Below are positions 1 to 8,874 of a stretch of 37,580 nucleotides of DNA, piece after piece. The notes under the pieces were generated by a model, which had not been told where the DNA came from, made no database searches, and saw only the letters and a list, made by a program, of their open reading frames with translations. How positions within the stretch are numbered: position 1 is the stretch's first letter; every line of letters starts with the position of its first letter. A program made the position numbers and the translations under genes. Source of the stretch: Vermiphilus sp. (GTDB lineage: Bacteria > Ratteibacteria > UBA8468 > B48-G9 > DTJG01); the NCBI GenBank assembly GCA_020722805.1, contig DYKA01000007.1:1-37580 (forward strand). The letters are read 5' to 3'.

Positions 1-8
1 GGGGGACT

Positions 9-1022
9 ATGACAGAGAGACAACGGATGTTGAAATGTATTGAGCTAAAAGGGGATGGTGAAATATTTTCAAGGGTCTCAATTGCATGGACTGTATGGGA
101 GAAGAATATTGACTTTTTTGAAAAGATAAAAGCAAGATGTCCTCATGTAAAGGTTTTTGCCGGGAAAGATGAAACGCGGCGTGCAGGCAACAAAATAAGG
201 GACAAATGGGGGTGCCTGTGGATTTATCCACTTGATTACCTTGATGGTCAGGTTATTGAACATCCGCTTGATGACTGGTCAAAACTTGACGCATATACTG
301 CACCGGATCCTGAGAAGTATACTGACTGGGAAAGGGTAAAAAAGGAAGTCAGGGAAACAAAAGAAAAAGGAATTCTTGCTGGAGGTGGCCTTGACCACGG
401 TTTTTTCTTTTTGCTTCTGACATATCTTCGGGGTTATGAGAATGCAATGGTTGACTTTGCCGAAGACAATCCAAATCTCTACCGCCTGATAGGAATTATA
501 GAAGATTACTGGCTTGAGGTTGTGAAAAGATGGATCTCAACCGGTGTTGATATGATAGGCTTTGGAGATGACCTTGGTCTTCAGAACACACTACCAATCA
601 GTCCTTCTGCGTGGAGAAAATATATAAAACCATCCTATAAGAAATTTTTTATGCTTTGCAGGGAAAATAATGTTCATGCAGCACTTCATACAGATGGGTG
701 GGTTGTTGATATAATGGAGGATTTGATGGAGTGCGGGCTCAGTATGCTCAATCCGCAGGATGTTGTAAATGGGATTGATAATATTGCCAGAATTCTGAAA
801 GGAAAAATCTGTATAGACCTTGACATTGACAGACAGAATATTACATACTTCGGTACCCCCGAAGATGTTGACCAGCACATCCTCAACTGTGTGAAAAAAC
901 TTGGTTCAAAAAATGGCGGATTGTTTATGCAATTTGGCGCATATCCCGGTACGCCAGTTGAGAATATTGCCGCAGTTATTGAGGCGTTTGAAAAATATCA
1001 TGATTACTGGATAAAGAAATGA
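9..1022 (+). CDS. URO-D family (MtaA/CmuA-like) protein
   Basis: This 337-residue protein resembles the uroporphyrinogen decarboxylase/corrinoid methyltransferase superfamily, a TIM barrel that in MtaA and CmuA moves methyl groups. The family-like stretches are the GFGDDLG and ALHTDGW segments and the terminal PxxNIxAxIEA helix. The methyltransferase zinc pattern His-x-Cys...Cys is not kept: the sequence has HTD and no cysteine in the final strand (MQFGAYPG). Zinc-dependent methyl transfer is therefore doubtful. It is unlikely to be true HemE, since it sits in a sugar-catabolic operon rather than with heme genes. The ATG follows a G-run at the window edge, and upstream genes are not visible. 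Its stop overlaps the next start (ATGA), so the two are translationally coupled. Family assignment is firm; substrate is unknown. Confidence 0.8.
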   Translation: MTERQRMLKCIELKGDGEIFSRVSIAWTVWEKNIDFFEKIKARCPHVKVFAGKDETRRAGNKIRDKWGCLWIYPLDYLDGQVIEHPLDDWSKLDAYTAPDPEKYTDWERVKKEVRETKEKGILAGGGLDHGFFFLLLTYLRGYENAMVDFAEDNPNLYRLIGIIEDYWLEVVKRWISTGVDMIGFGDDLGLQNTLPISPSAWRKYIKPSYKKFFMLCRENNVHAALHTDGWVVDIMEDLMECGLSMLNPQDVVNGIDNIARILKGKICIDLDIDRQNITYFGTPEDVDQHILNCVKKLGSKNGGLFMQFGAYPGTPVENIAAVIEAFEKYHDYWIKK

Positions 1023-2722
1023 AAAAGATTATGTCGCTCCTTATTCTGACCAGTATCACTCTTTTTGCAGGAAGCGATTTTGTTGAGCCGATCTTCAATC
1101 TGAATTCAATTGTTAATGACCCTCTTGAGGCAAGAATCTTAAGCACAACAAAAAAGGAAAATATCATCATTCAGGAGGTTGAATTTACAGGTGAAATATA
1201 TCAGGGAAAACCAGTGCGGATTTATGGAATTGTCGGATTTCCTGAAGGCGCAAACAAACTTCCCTGCATATTCTGGAGTCAGTCAGGAATGTCGCCCGCA
1301 AATACCGGGATGCCTGAATTATTCGCAAAAAGGGGATATGTCTGTATGTGTATCACGCTTCCACACTCAATCTGAAACCCTGGTACTAAATTTGACACAG
1401 AAAACCCTGAAAATGGAAACATGACGCATTATGCTATTGCGCAGATGAGGGCAATTACCTATCTATCCACGATACCTCAGGTTGATCCTGATAAAATCGG
1501 TATCGGCGGTTCTTCATACGGTGGATTTTTCTCAACCCTTATTGCTGGTGCTGATCCGAGAATAAAGTGCGGTATAGCATTTTTTGCTGGTGGAAACATG
1601 GCTCTCGGGACACATATTCCACAGTTCACCCGGCTTGAAACAATGAAGGATGTTGAAGTATGGAGCAAAACAATTGACCCTGCACTGAGACTCAAATACA
1701 GAAAGGTTTCATTCCTGTGGGGCGTTGCTGCTAATGACAACTGGTTTTACACAAATTCAATGGTGAAAACATATCAGGATTCAATTGGTGAAAAAAGGAT
1801 TGCCATTGTTCCTTTATGGGAACACGGTTTTCCGGAGGAGGTTGACGAAGAATTGTTTTCCTGGTTTGATGTGTACCTTAAACACACGAGAAAGCCGTAC
1901 AATGATGTTTCTTCGCTGAATATTCTGAAAAAGAATAACAGGATTTATGCTGAGTGGTCATTCTCAGGCGAAAACAAGGTGAAAAAAGCAGAACTTGTCA
2001 TAAGCTATGGAAAGATTTCTCCGTGGAGATGGTGGATACACAGAAATCATCTGATCTTTCCAGCAACACTGAACGGCAATACCGCAATCGCTGTAATTCC
2101 TGTCGTTGAGCCGGATATTGAGATGCTTGTTTACGGAAATATCATAGATGAAAACAATGTGCTTGTGTCCACTGTGCCTGTCGGAATAAAAGCATCTGAT
2201 TACGGCATAAGAAAAGCATACCATTCAAAAAGGTTCAATCTTTTCCAGTGGAAGATTCCTGATGATGAGACACAAAAAAATTTTACAAGGATGGGAATAT
2301 CAGAATACACGGTTGACCATGAGGTAAAAAGAAACAATCTCAGTTCATTAAGAGTAAATCCTCCATCTATGAAAAGGCATCAGGTAAGACTTAAGATCCA
2401 TCATGTTCCGGAACATTCACATATCCTTAAACTGTGGGTGAGGTCTGAGAAAAAAACAGAGATTACCTTTACTGTTAAAGGCATTGAATATCCTGATTTA
2501 GGGTCGGTTGTTGTCGGGTTGTTGAGTGGTAATGATGTTCAGTCTTCTGTGCCGGTTTTCACAGAGTCGGTAGAAGTCAAAAACTCATGGAAATTCATTG
2601 AATTGAAGTGCCCCTGGAACAATGAGGATATTGAGGGATATGAACTTGTCATTTCGGTAAAGGAACCTGTAAAATACTGGCTGAACAGCATTGCTTTTGA
2701 GCCGGTATGGAACAAAAAATAA
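1019..2722 (+). pseudogene. secreted alpha/beta-hydrolase (acetyl xylan esterase-like), interrupted by an in-frame TGA
   Basis: Two ORFs (1019-1375 and 1421-2722) lie in the same frame. They are separated only by a TGA at 1373-1375, and the 15 codons between that TGA and the second ATG are open. Read through, they give one protein of about 567 residues. It has a Sec-type signal peptide (MKKIMSLLILTSITLFAG), an alpha/beta-hydrolase domain with the nucleophile elbow GSSYG (Ser about 166 of the joined frame), a likely catalytic His in WEHGFP, and a C-terminal beta-rich region. The family includes acetyl xylan esterases and dienelactone-hydrolase-like enzymes acting outside the cytoplasm. TGA is a normal stop elsewhere here, for example in neighbouring ATGA overlaps, so genome-wide recoding is not the explanation. 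A nonsense mutation of a Trp, Arg or Gly codon, or a sequencing error, is most likely. Confidence 0.75.
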
Positions 2723-2733
2723 ATGGAGGAAAT

Positions 2734-3468
2734 ATGGCATTACAGTACTTTGTTAACAGCTGGATTTTCGGGGACTGCAGGATTGAAAGGATAATTGAAA
2801 GAGTTTCCCGGATTGGCTATGATGGAATAGAACTTGTCGGAGAACCAGATATCTACGATGGCAGAAAAATCAAAGAACTTGCATCCAGTTCAGGCATCAA
2901 AATATGCTCAATCTGCGGCATGTTTCCTGGACCAGATAAACATGATTTAAGGGCACTTGCTCATCCTGAAGAAGAACAAAGAAAAAAGGCAATCCATTAC
3001 ATAGAAAGATGTATTGACCTTGCTGTGGCAACAAATGCAAGAAGTGTGCTTGTTGTTCCTGGACTTGTAGGAAGGCCTGAGTTTTTCACTTCAAAACAAA
3101 AAATGGCAAAGGAGATTAACAATCCTTTTGTGAAAATAATGGGAGATACATTTCACATGCAAATAGAAGAAGCAGATGGAATACCTGAAGCAATCAGGCG
3201 TGCCACTGGCAGATGGCTTTATCATCTTCATGCTGCAGACAATACCCGGGAAGCACCGGGCCGCGGCACAATGAACTGGAGACATATCATACGCAGTTTA
3301 TACGACACTAATTATACAGGAGTGGTTTCCCTTGAACCACTTCCAAAAGGTGCATCCCCTTATAATGCGCGAACAGGTAGAATACCAGAAGAAAAACTTG
3401 ACGGAGAATTGTTTTTTGCGCTTTCTTATCTGAAACTTCAGGAACAGATTGTAAAGGACTTAGTATGA
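2734..3468 (+). CDS. sugar phosphate isomerase/epimerase, internally shortened
   Basis: This is a xylose-isomerase-like TIM barrel of the D-tagatose 3-epimerase/IolE group. I chose the ATG at 2734 over the track's 2707 because GGAGG sits 5 bases upstream and MALQYFVNSW begins the first strand. Metal-ligand motifs are visible: Asp in KIMGDTFHM, His in LYHLHAADN and Glu in VSLEPLP. The first catalytic Glu, normally in an EPxNRxE-type strand between the VVPGLVGRPEFF segment and the NNPFVKIMGD segment, is absent. The protein passes directly from FTSKQKM to AKEINNPF. At about 244 residues it is roughly 40-50 shorter than usual, consistent with an in-frame deletion. The protein may be inactive. Its stop overlaps the next start (ATGA). 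Confidence 0.8.
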   Translation: MALQYFVNSWIFGDCRIERIIERVSRIGYDGIELVGEPDIYDGRKIKELASSSGIKICSICGMFPGPDKHDLRALAHPEEEQRKKAIHYIERCIDLAVATNARSVLVVPGLVGRPEFFTSKQKMAKEINNPFVKIMGDTFHMQIEEADGIPEAIRRATGRWLYHLHAADNTREAPGRGTMNWRHIIRSLYDTNYTGVVSLEPLPKGASPYNARTGRIPEEKLDGELFFALSYLKLQEQIVKDLV

Positions 3469-4127
3469 AAAATATGAGAAACCGGGTGTATGAGGCAAAC
3501 CTCCTTCTGCCAGAATACGGTCTTGTAGTTGGAACTCAGGGCAATGTAAGCGGCATGGACCGCAGGAGGGGTATTATCTACATAAAACCAAGTGGTGTTC
3601 CCTATGAGAAAATGAAACCAGCGGATATTGTCGGAATTGATGTCAACGGAAATGTTATAGAAGGCAAGTTGAAACCGTCTGTTGATTGGGTTCATCACGC
3701 CTTCATCTATGCTCATATGAAGGATGTTTGCGGGGTTGTCCATACCCATTCTCCCTATGCAACTGCTTTCGCTGCCGCCGGAATTCCCGTACCATGTTTG
3801 AGCACTGGTCAGGCAGATGTTTTTGGCGGGGAAATACCTATTACTGATTATGTTGATAACAGGGCTGATGGAATCGGAAGAGAAATTCTGAAACACAAAA
3901 GAAACGGATGTCCCGCGGTTATTCTCGGAAAACATGGCGTATTCAGTTTTGATGCTTCACCCGAAAAGGCGGTTTTTGCTGCTTTAATGGTAGAATATTT
4001 TGCGAAGATAAATCTGTTTGCTATTCTTATGGGACAGGCAAAAGGCATAAATGTTGAACCAATGACCTTGCCTGAGATAGAAAAATGGTACAAAAGGTAC
4101 CATGGCGGTGGCTATGGGCAGAAATGA
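3465..4127 (+). CDS. araD: class II aldolase / L-ribulose-5-phosphate 4-epimerase-like
   Basis: This 220-residue protein belongs to the class II aldolase/adducin family, which binds Zn and either cleaves ketose 1-phosphates (FucA, RhaD) or epimerises L-ribulose 5-phosphate (AraD). The evidence is GNVSG near residue 25, the phosphate-loop-like IKPSGVPYE, the metal site VVHTHS and a third His in LGKHGVF. The spacing and GQADVFGGEIP resemble the AraD/UlaF branch more than FucA, but the exact substrate is uncertain. It is the last gene of the operon and starts within the stop of the isomerase gene. It ends only four bases before the convergent msbA stop. A job in pentose entry to central metabolism fits the GH51 arabinofuranosidase elsewhere in the window. 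Confidence 0.8.
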   Translation: MKNMRNRVYEANLLLPEYGLVVGTQGNVSGMDRRRGIIYIKPSGVPYEKMKPADIVGIDVNGNVIEGKLKPSVDWVHHAFIYAHMKDVCGVVHTHSPYATAFAAAGIPVPCLSTGQADVFGGEIPITDYVDNRADGIGREILKHKRNGCPAVILGKHGVFSFDASPEKAVFAALMVEYFAKINLFAILMGQAKGINVEPMTLPEIEKWYKRYHGGGYGQK

Positions 4128-4131
4128 ACAG

Positions 4132-5931
4132 TCATCCTTGATGCTGGTATGACCACAGCCTGGCGTAGAATCCGTTTTTTTCAAGAAGCTGGCTATGCGT
4201 TCCGATTTCCTCAATCCTGCCGTCTTTCAGCACAACAATCTTATCCATATTCTTCACAGTTGTGAGGCGATGTGCAACAAAAATCACGGTGCGATTCTGC
4301 ATCACGCTTTCAAGTGCCTGATGAAGTATTTTTTCTGACTGGCTATCAAGGGATGCTGTTACCTCGTCAAATGCAAGTATTGGAGGGTTTTTCAAAATAG
4401 CCCTGGCAAGACATATCAACTGTTTCTGCCCGCCAGAAAGTGTGTGGCCTCTTTCACCAACAACGGTTTCATATCCATCCTTCAGCTTATGCACAAATTC
4501 CGCAACCCTGCTTATGGATACTGCTCTCTGAAAATCTTCTTCAGTAAAATTCTCGCTGCCAAAACAGATATTGTTCCTTACAGTATCAGAAAAAATTATT
4601 GGTTCCTGCGTGACAAGTCCAATCTTGCTGCGCAGACTTCTGAGTGTGAAATTTCTAATATCAATGTCGTCAAACAGTACTTCTCCCTCAACCGGTTCAT
4701 ACAACCTGAGAAGAATGCTGACAAGCGAACTCTTGCCCACTCCCACAGGACCCACAATTCCAATTTTTTCTCCTACCCTGATATGAAGGGATATGTTTTT
4801 CAAAACAGGAACAGTATCATAGTTAAAACTGACATTGCTGAAGGTAATGCCTGACTTAATATCCGGGCATTCCATTGTTCCTGTATCAGAAACAGTCTGT
4901 TTTTCTTCAAAAATACTATATATCCTCGGTAGTGTTGAACTTGCCATATACATATAGGCAATTGAATTCATAATTGCCTTTGCCGGTCCAATCAATGACA
5001 CCAGCCCCGCAATGAACATGAACAGAAATCCAGATGAAAATTCATTATTCAGTACCTTTCCAACACCTATAAATATTATCAGTGCTCCACCGATTGTGGT
5101 AAGAAGTTCTGAAAAAGGGCTCACAAGGGATGTTCTTTTCATTATTGATACATTTGCGCGGAATATTGCCTCATTTTCCTTTGCAAACCTGTTCACAATG
5201 TTTTGTTCCTGGTTGTATGCCTTGATGATTGACTGCCCATATATGCTTTCATGAATTATGGTGCCAAGACTTGCCCATGTTGTCTGCAGTGTTTTTGTTA
5301 TCTTTCGCAATTTCCTGCTCAGGTTAAGTATAGGCAGTAACATCAAAGGGAATATTACGAGAGAAAGCATGGTTAACTTCCAGTCAATTACAAAGACAAT
5401 AGTCAAGAAAATTATTGCCTGAAATATATTCAGTATCAAAAGCGGAATCTCACGGGACAACACATGGTCAAGCATATTGATATCTATCAGGATCCTTGAT
5501 GTAAGTTCTCCTGTCTTTTTTCTTGCAAAAAACTCCATTGACAGATACTGTATTTTCTGGTAAATGAAAAACCTTATGTCTGCCAGAATTCTGTTTCCGA
5601 AGGTCCTCAGGAAATAGTTCTGATAATAGAATGTAATTCCCTTACAAATAACCATCACAATCAAGAATCCTATGGCTGCTTTCAGCAGTAGTGTCGGCTC
5701 CATCGCATTCAGATGCTCAACAAAAACTTTCAATACATGGATATCAGGCATGCTTTCCGGCATAACTATTGGTTTTCGTGCAAATATCCTGTCTATGAGT
5801 GGAACGATTGTTGTGATTGATGCGCCATTGAAAAATGTTGAAAGTATACTTGCAAAAAGGCCTATCCAGAAGTACCTGTATCGTATGGCCACATACCTGC
5901 GAAGTTTAAGATATTCTCTTATTATTTTCAT
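4132..5931 (-). CDS. msbA: MsbA-like lipid A / lipid ABC exporter, permease-ATPase fusion
   Basis: This half-transporter of about 600 residues has six predicted membrane helices followed by an ABC ATPase. The ATPase has Walker A GPVGVGKSS, signature LSGGQKQ, Walker B ILAFDEVTASLD and H-loop VAHRL. MsbA flips lipid A-core across the inner membrane. The family also contains peptide and drug exporters, but the immediate lpxB neighbour supports the lipid role. The ORF track extends to a GTG at 5967. I prefer the ATG at 5931, because MKIIREYLKLRRYV looks like a genuine N-terminus and the longer version overlaps lpxB by 62 bases. Even so it overlaps lpxB by 26 bases, implying coupled translation. 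There is no room for a terminator before the convergent aldolase gene. Confidence 0.85.
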   Translation of the reverse strand: MKIIREYLKLRRYVAIRYRYFWIGLFASILSTFFNGASITTIVPLIDRIFARKPIVMPESMPDIHVLKVFVEHLNAMEPTLLLKAAIGFLIVMVICKGITFYYQNYFLRTFGNRILADIRFFIYQKIQYLSMEFFARKKTGELTSRILIDINMLDHVLSREIPLLILNIFQAIIFLTIVFVIDWKLTMLSLVIFPLMLLPILNLSRKLRKITKTLQTTWASLGTIIHESIYGQSIIKAYNQEQNIVNRFAKENEAIFRANVSIMKRTSLVSPFSELLTTIGGALIIFIGVGKVLNNEFSSGFLFMFIAGLVSLIGPAKAIMNSIAYMYMASSTLPRIYSIFEEKQTVSDTGTMECPDIKSGITFSNVSFNYDTVPVLKNISLHIRVGEKIGIVGPVGVGKSSLVSILLRLYEPVEGEVLFDDIDIRNFTLRSLRSKIGLVTQEPIIFSDTVRNNICFGSENFTEEDFQRAVSISRVAEFVHKLKDGYETVVGERGHTLSGGQKQLICLARAILKNPPILAFDEVTASLDSQSEKILHQALESVMQNRTVIFVAHRLTTVKNMDKIVVLKDGRIEEIGTHSQLLEKNGFYARLWSYQHQG

Positions 5932-7060
5932 GTAATTTTTGTGAAATAAAGCCAGCAACCCTCGCACTTACATCCGGCTGTCCAAACATCATACGCAGCT
6001 GTTTCAGTGCCTCCATTTGCTTTCTTCTCTTTTCTCCCTGTTCAAAAACCTCACTGAATATCCTGATGAATTTATACCAGTTCACGTGCTGAATGAATTC
6101 CTCAACAATTCTTCTGCGGGCAATAATGTTTACGGGACTTGCATACTCACATTGTACTATAATTTTCGCGATTGCGTAATTAAGGGTATTCATTTTGTAA
6201 AAAACAATCATTGGAATCCCGAGAATTGCAAGTTCAAGATTCATCGTGCCGCTTGCTGTGAGTGCAACAAGTGATTTTTTTGCAAGTGTATGTGCAGAAC
6301 CCTTCCATATGGGCCAGTCAGTTTTTCTTTTTTCAAGTATTGATTTCAGAAATCTGTAAAGGTTTTCATCTGCACAGGATACAACAAAATTCACGCGTGG
6401 ATATTTTTTCCTTATCTTTTCTCCTGCCATTATCATCAAGGGCATGATATTTCTTATTTCTTCAGTGCGACTGCCCGGAAAAATTCCCACAACTGGACTG
6501 TCTTTCTCAATACCTGTCTTTTCCGAAAAATCATCAGAATTATTATTTTCGCAAACCAGGTCAACAACAGGATGCCCGAAGTAATACGAAGGTATGCTTT
6601 CTCTTTCATAAATTTGTTTCTCAAATGGAAATATTGTGATGACGGATTCAAAAAGATTTCTTATAAGAAAAATTCTCTGATAATTATGCGCCCAGATTTT
6701 TGGCGGGATGTAGTATATTTTTCTGAATTCTGTAAGTTTATCAGCAAGGGCAAGGTTAAAACCAGGATTATCTATGAAGACTATCAAACCAGGATTTTCT
6801 TTTTTTATTACCCTTGCACATTGTCTCAAAAATTTTATGTGCAGGCCCAGATTTCTTAATACCGAAGTAATTCCAAAATCTCCCGCAACTGGATTTTCTG
6901 CAATAATCCTGATACCTGTTGATTTCAGTTTGTGTCCACCTATTCCAGAAATCTCAAGGTCAGGAATAATTTTTTTTAGCCACATTGCAAGTAAGGCAGC
7001 ATACTGGTCACCAGAGATTTCGCCTGAAACAAGGACTATCTTTGAAATATGTTTTTCCAT
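5906..7060 (-). CDS. lpxB: lipid-A-disaccharide synthase
   Basis: LpxB is a GT19 glycosyltransferase that joins UDP-2,3-diacylglucosamine to lipid X to form the lipid A disaccharide at the inner membrane. The 384-residue length matches the family. The N-terminal VSGEISGDQYAA is the GExSGD motif, FIDNPGFNL and FGHPVVD match conserved sites, and the C-terminal half has GIFPGSRxEEI and TASGTxNLELA. The start is the ATG at 7060, 11 bases after the tolC-like stop; no strong ribosome site is visible, so coupling is likely. It sits between an outer-membrane efflux protein and an MsbA-type flippase, making a small envelope operon. Other lpx genes are not in the window. Confidence 0.95.
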   Translation of the reverse strand: MEKHISKIVLVSGEISGDQYAALLAMWLKKIIPDLEISGIGGHKLKSTGIRIIAENPVAGDFGITSVLRNLGLHIKFLRQCARVIKKENPGLIVFIDNPGFNLALADKLTEFRKIYYIPPKIWAHNYQRIFLIRNLFESVITIFPFEKQIYERESIPSYYFGHPVVDLVCENNNSDDFSEKTGIEKDSPVVGIFPGSRTEEIRNIMPLMIMAGEKIRKKYPRVNFVVSCADENLYRFLKSILEKRKTDWPIWKGSAHTLAKKSLVALTASGTMNLELAILGIPMIVFYKMNTLNYAIAKIIVQCEYASPVNIIARRRIVEEFIQHVNWYKFIRIFSEVFEQGEKRRKQMEALKQLRMMFGQPDVSARVAGFISQKLHENNKRIS

Positions 7061-7071
7061 TTAACAGGATT

Positions 7072-8403
7072 TTATTTTTCTGCCAGCAGTTCAGGAATCA
7101 ATCGGCCGGACGCCTTCAACAACTGATAATGGGCTATTTGATAGTCATACAATGCCTGATAATAAATACTCCTTGCCTGAAAAAGATATGTTTGCGCATC
7201 AATCACATCTGTTGTGGTTGCCATCCCTTCCCTTTTCAAAGTTTCCGTAACCCTGAGATTTTCCTGCGCGTCCTCAACGGCTTTTTCCATTACATGTATC
7301 CTGTTTTCAGCGGATGAGAGGTTCAGGTACGCAGAATCCACTTCAAGAAGGATAAGATTTGTAAGTTTCTGTTTTTGCGTTTCTATCTGGGAAATCTGAG
7401 AATCAATTGCATTCATTTTGTTTCTTGTGCTGTGCCAGTTCCAGATATCAATGTTTACCGTAATCAGACCACTAAGTGTCTGATACCAATCATTGAGACC
7501 TGTGGCGGTTCCTTTTTCATCCTTCCAGTTAAGAATAAATGCCACCTGCGGATAATATCGCGATCTTGTGATATCTTTTGCAAGGGACAAACCTGTGAGC
7601 GTTCTTTCAATCTGATTCAGTTCTTCTCTGTTTTTCAGGGCAATATCCTTCCACTCCTGTAACTTTTTCTCTTTGTTTTGAAATGTAAGTATATCCTGAA
7701 GATTAATCTCTCTATCCAGCGGAAGACTCAGAATTGTCTTGAACTGCTGTTTTGCAAGATTAAGATTGTTTTCCGTTTCAATAAGTTTCTGTTTTGCGTC
7801 AGCGAGTGCAACCTCGGTTTTAAGGATATCTGCCTTTGTAGCAAGCCCTGCATCAAAAAGCTTTTTAACATTGGAAAGATGTGTCTGCCTTTGATTTACA
7901 AGGATTTCGGCAGCAGAAAACAGATTTGATGCCTTCAGGATTAAAAAATACGTGTGAACGACATCCATACAAACCCCTTCATCCGTTATTCTTTTTTCGC
8001 CTTCAGTAATTTTCAATTCCTCCTTTTTCAATTTATATTGAGAAGAGAGAGCGCCACCAGTAAAAATTGGCTGTGTGATGGTTATCTGCATGTTGTAGAT
8101 GTCTGTTTTGTTCATTTCAATCTTCATCGGCATGCCAGGAACTGAAATTGATGGGGTTCTGTCAAGTTTTGTGTATGCGAAAGAACCTGTGATTGACGGG
8201 AAAAATTCTGTGCGGGCATCCTTTTCTTCCCATTGTTTTTGCATAATCTTTTGCTCTGAACTTTTTATATCAAGATTTTGTTTCAGGGCGATCCGCACAC
8301 TTTCCTGAAGGGTGAGTATCTTTTCTGGTTCACCTGAAGCAGCGCTGGAAAAAAACATCAAAGATAAAACATATGCCCAGATTATCAATCTTTTTATAGA
8401 CAT
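7072..8403 (-). CDS. TolC-family outer membrane efflux protein
   Basis: This 443-residue protein has a signal peptide (IKRLIIWAYVLSLMFFSSAASG) and two OEP-type repeats rich in long amphipathic coiled coils. Recognisable features are LTLQESVRIALKQNLDIKSSEQ at the start of repeat one, FFPSITGSFAYTK, and a second copy with RYYPQVAFILNWK. These proteins form the trimeric outer-membrane channel of type I secretion and RND or ABC efflux. No membrane-fusion protein or RND pump is adjacent, so the partner may be elsewhere. The ATG at 8403 follows CAGGTAA, and a sigma70-like promoter lies 48-75 bases upstream of it. It is the first gene of the tolC-like/lpxB/msbA operon. Confidence 0.88.
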   Translation of the reverse strand: MSIKRLIIWAYVLSLMFFSSAASGEPEKILTLQESVRIALKQNLDIKSSEQKIMQKQWEEKDARTEFFPSITGSFAYTKLDRTPSISVPGMPMKIEMNKTDIYNMQITITQPIFTGGALSSQYKLKKEELKITEGEKRITDEGVCMDVVHTYFLILKASNLFSAAEILVNQRQTHLSNVKKLFDAGLATKADILKTEVALADAKQKLIETENNLNLAKQQFKTILSLPLDREINLQDILTFQNKEKKLQEWKDIALKNREELNQIERTLTGLSLAKDITRSRYYPQVAFILNWKDEKGTATGLNDWYQTLSGLITVNIDIWNWHSTRNKMNAIDSQISQIETQKQKLTNLILLEVDSAYLNLSSAENRIHVMEKAVEDAQENLRVTETLKREGMATTTDVIDAQTYLFQARSIYYQALYDYQIAHYQLLKASGRLIPELLAEK

Positions 8404-8405
8404 AG

Positions 8406-8539
8406 TATTTACCTGGAAATTTACTGAAAATTCAGGATTTTCAATGTTTTATTCTATACCATTGTTAGGTTTTGTCAATGTGTATTTAAGTTGAGCCTCA
8501 CGGGCATAGCGGGTGGTTTTCTGCGAAGCCAGGTAAATA
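8406..8539. repeat. 11-bp inverted repeat flanking the promoter
   Basis: TATTTACCTGG at 8406-8416 is matched perfectly in inverted orientation by CCAGGTAAATA at 8529-8539. The 112 bases between include the whole tolC-like promoter. The left arm lies in the leader just upstream of the tolC-like start. The match stops exactly at 11 bases on both sides, so chance remains possible. Confidence 0.45.
8451..8478 (-). promoter_or_regulatory. sigma70-like promoter of tolC-like/lpxB/msbA
   Basis: On the minus strand a perfect TTGACA (-35, plus-strand 8473-8478) is followed after 16 bases by TAGAAT (-10, 8451-8456, five of six consensus). It lies 48 bases before the start codon of the tolC-like gene. 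It is judged by eye only. Confidence 0.65.
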
Positions 8540-8874
8540 GATATCAACAAGAAGGAAAAAAAGGAAAGGTATTTTATCCTGCAGTGTGGGGATGGGAGCA
8601 AACAACACCTTTTCAACTTGGAAGGTAGACACTAAAGATATATATAATAAAGGTACACTTGGAACAGATAATTGCACACAGAACATTTTTAACAAGATAA
8701 AAGCAGATTAAGATTTTTGGGATAGATAACAATAAAATCGCTCCTAATTTGGTTCTTATCCCAAGGTTGGTAATCTGTGTAACTATTACAAGATGCAAAA
8801 AAGCAAAGCAGAAAGTTCTTCAATCCAATTTGTATATTCTGACAGGATGGTTTATCATTTTACACTGAAAAGAG

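Larger units (their letters stand above)
8404..8874 (+). other. 471-base divergent intergenic region
   Basis: No convincing gene is seen here; the short track ORFs are shadows. It carries the minus-strand promoter for the tolC-like operon and an 11-base inverted repeat (8406-8416 and 8529-8539) that flanks this promoter. Nothing else is recognised up to the ybgC remnant. A rightward promoter for the flavodoxin unit is expected but not clear. Confidence 0.6.

Noticed and set aside
1373-1420. Selenocysteine at the in-frame TGA
   Set aside because: No clear SECIS-like hairpin just downstream and the site is not an expected redox position; kept only as a remote option.
3438-3935. 165-aa minus-strand ORF opposite the AraD-like gene
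   Set aside because: It lies antisense to conserved aldolase motifs and has no features of its own.
8498-8798. Two short minus-strand ORFs (65 and 61 aa) in the tolC upstream gap
   Set aside because: No ribosome sites, unlikely composition, and no recognisable family; they overlap each other and look like chance ORFs.
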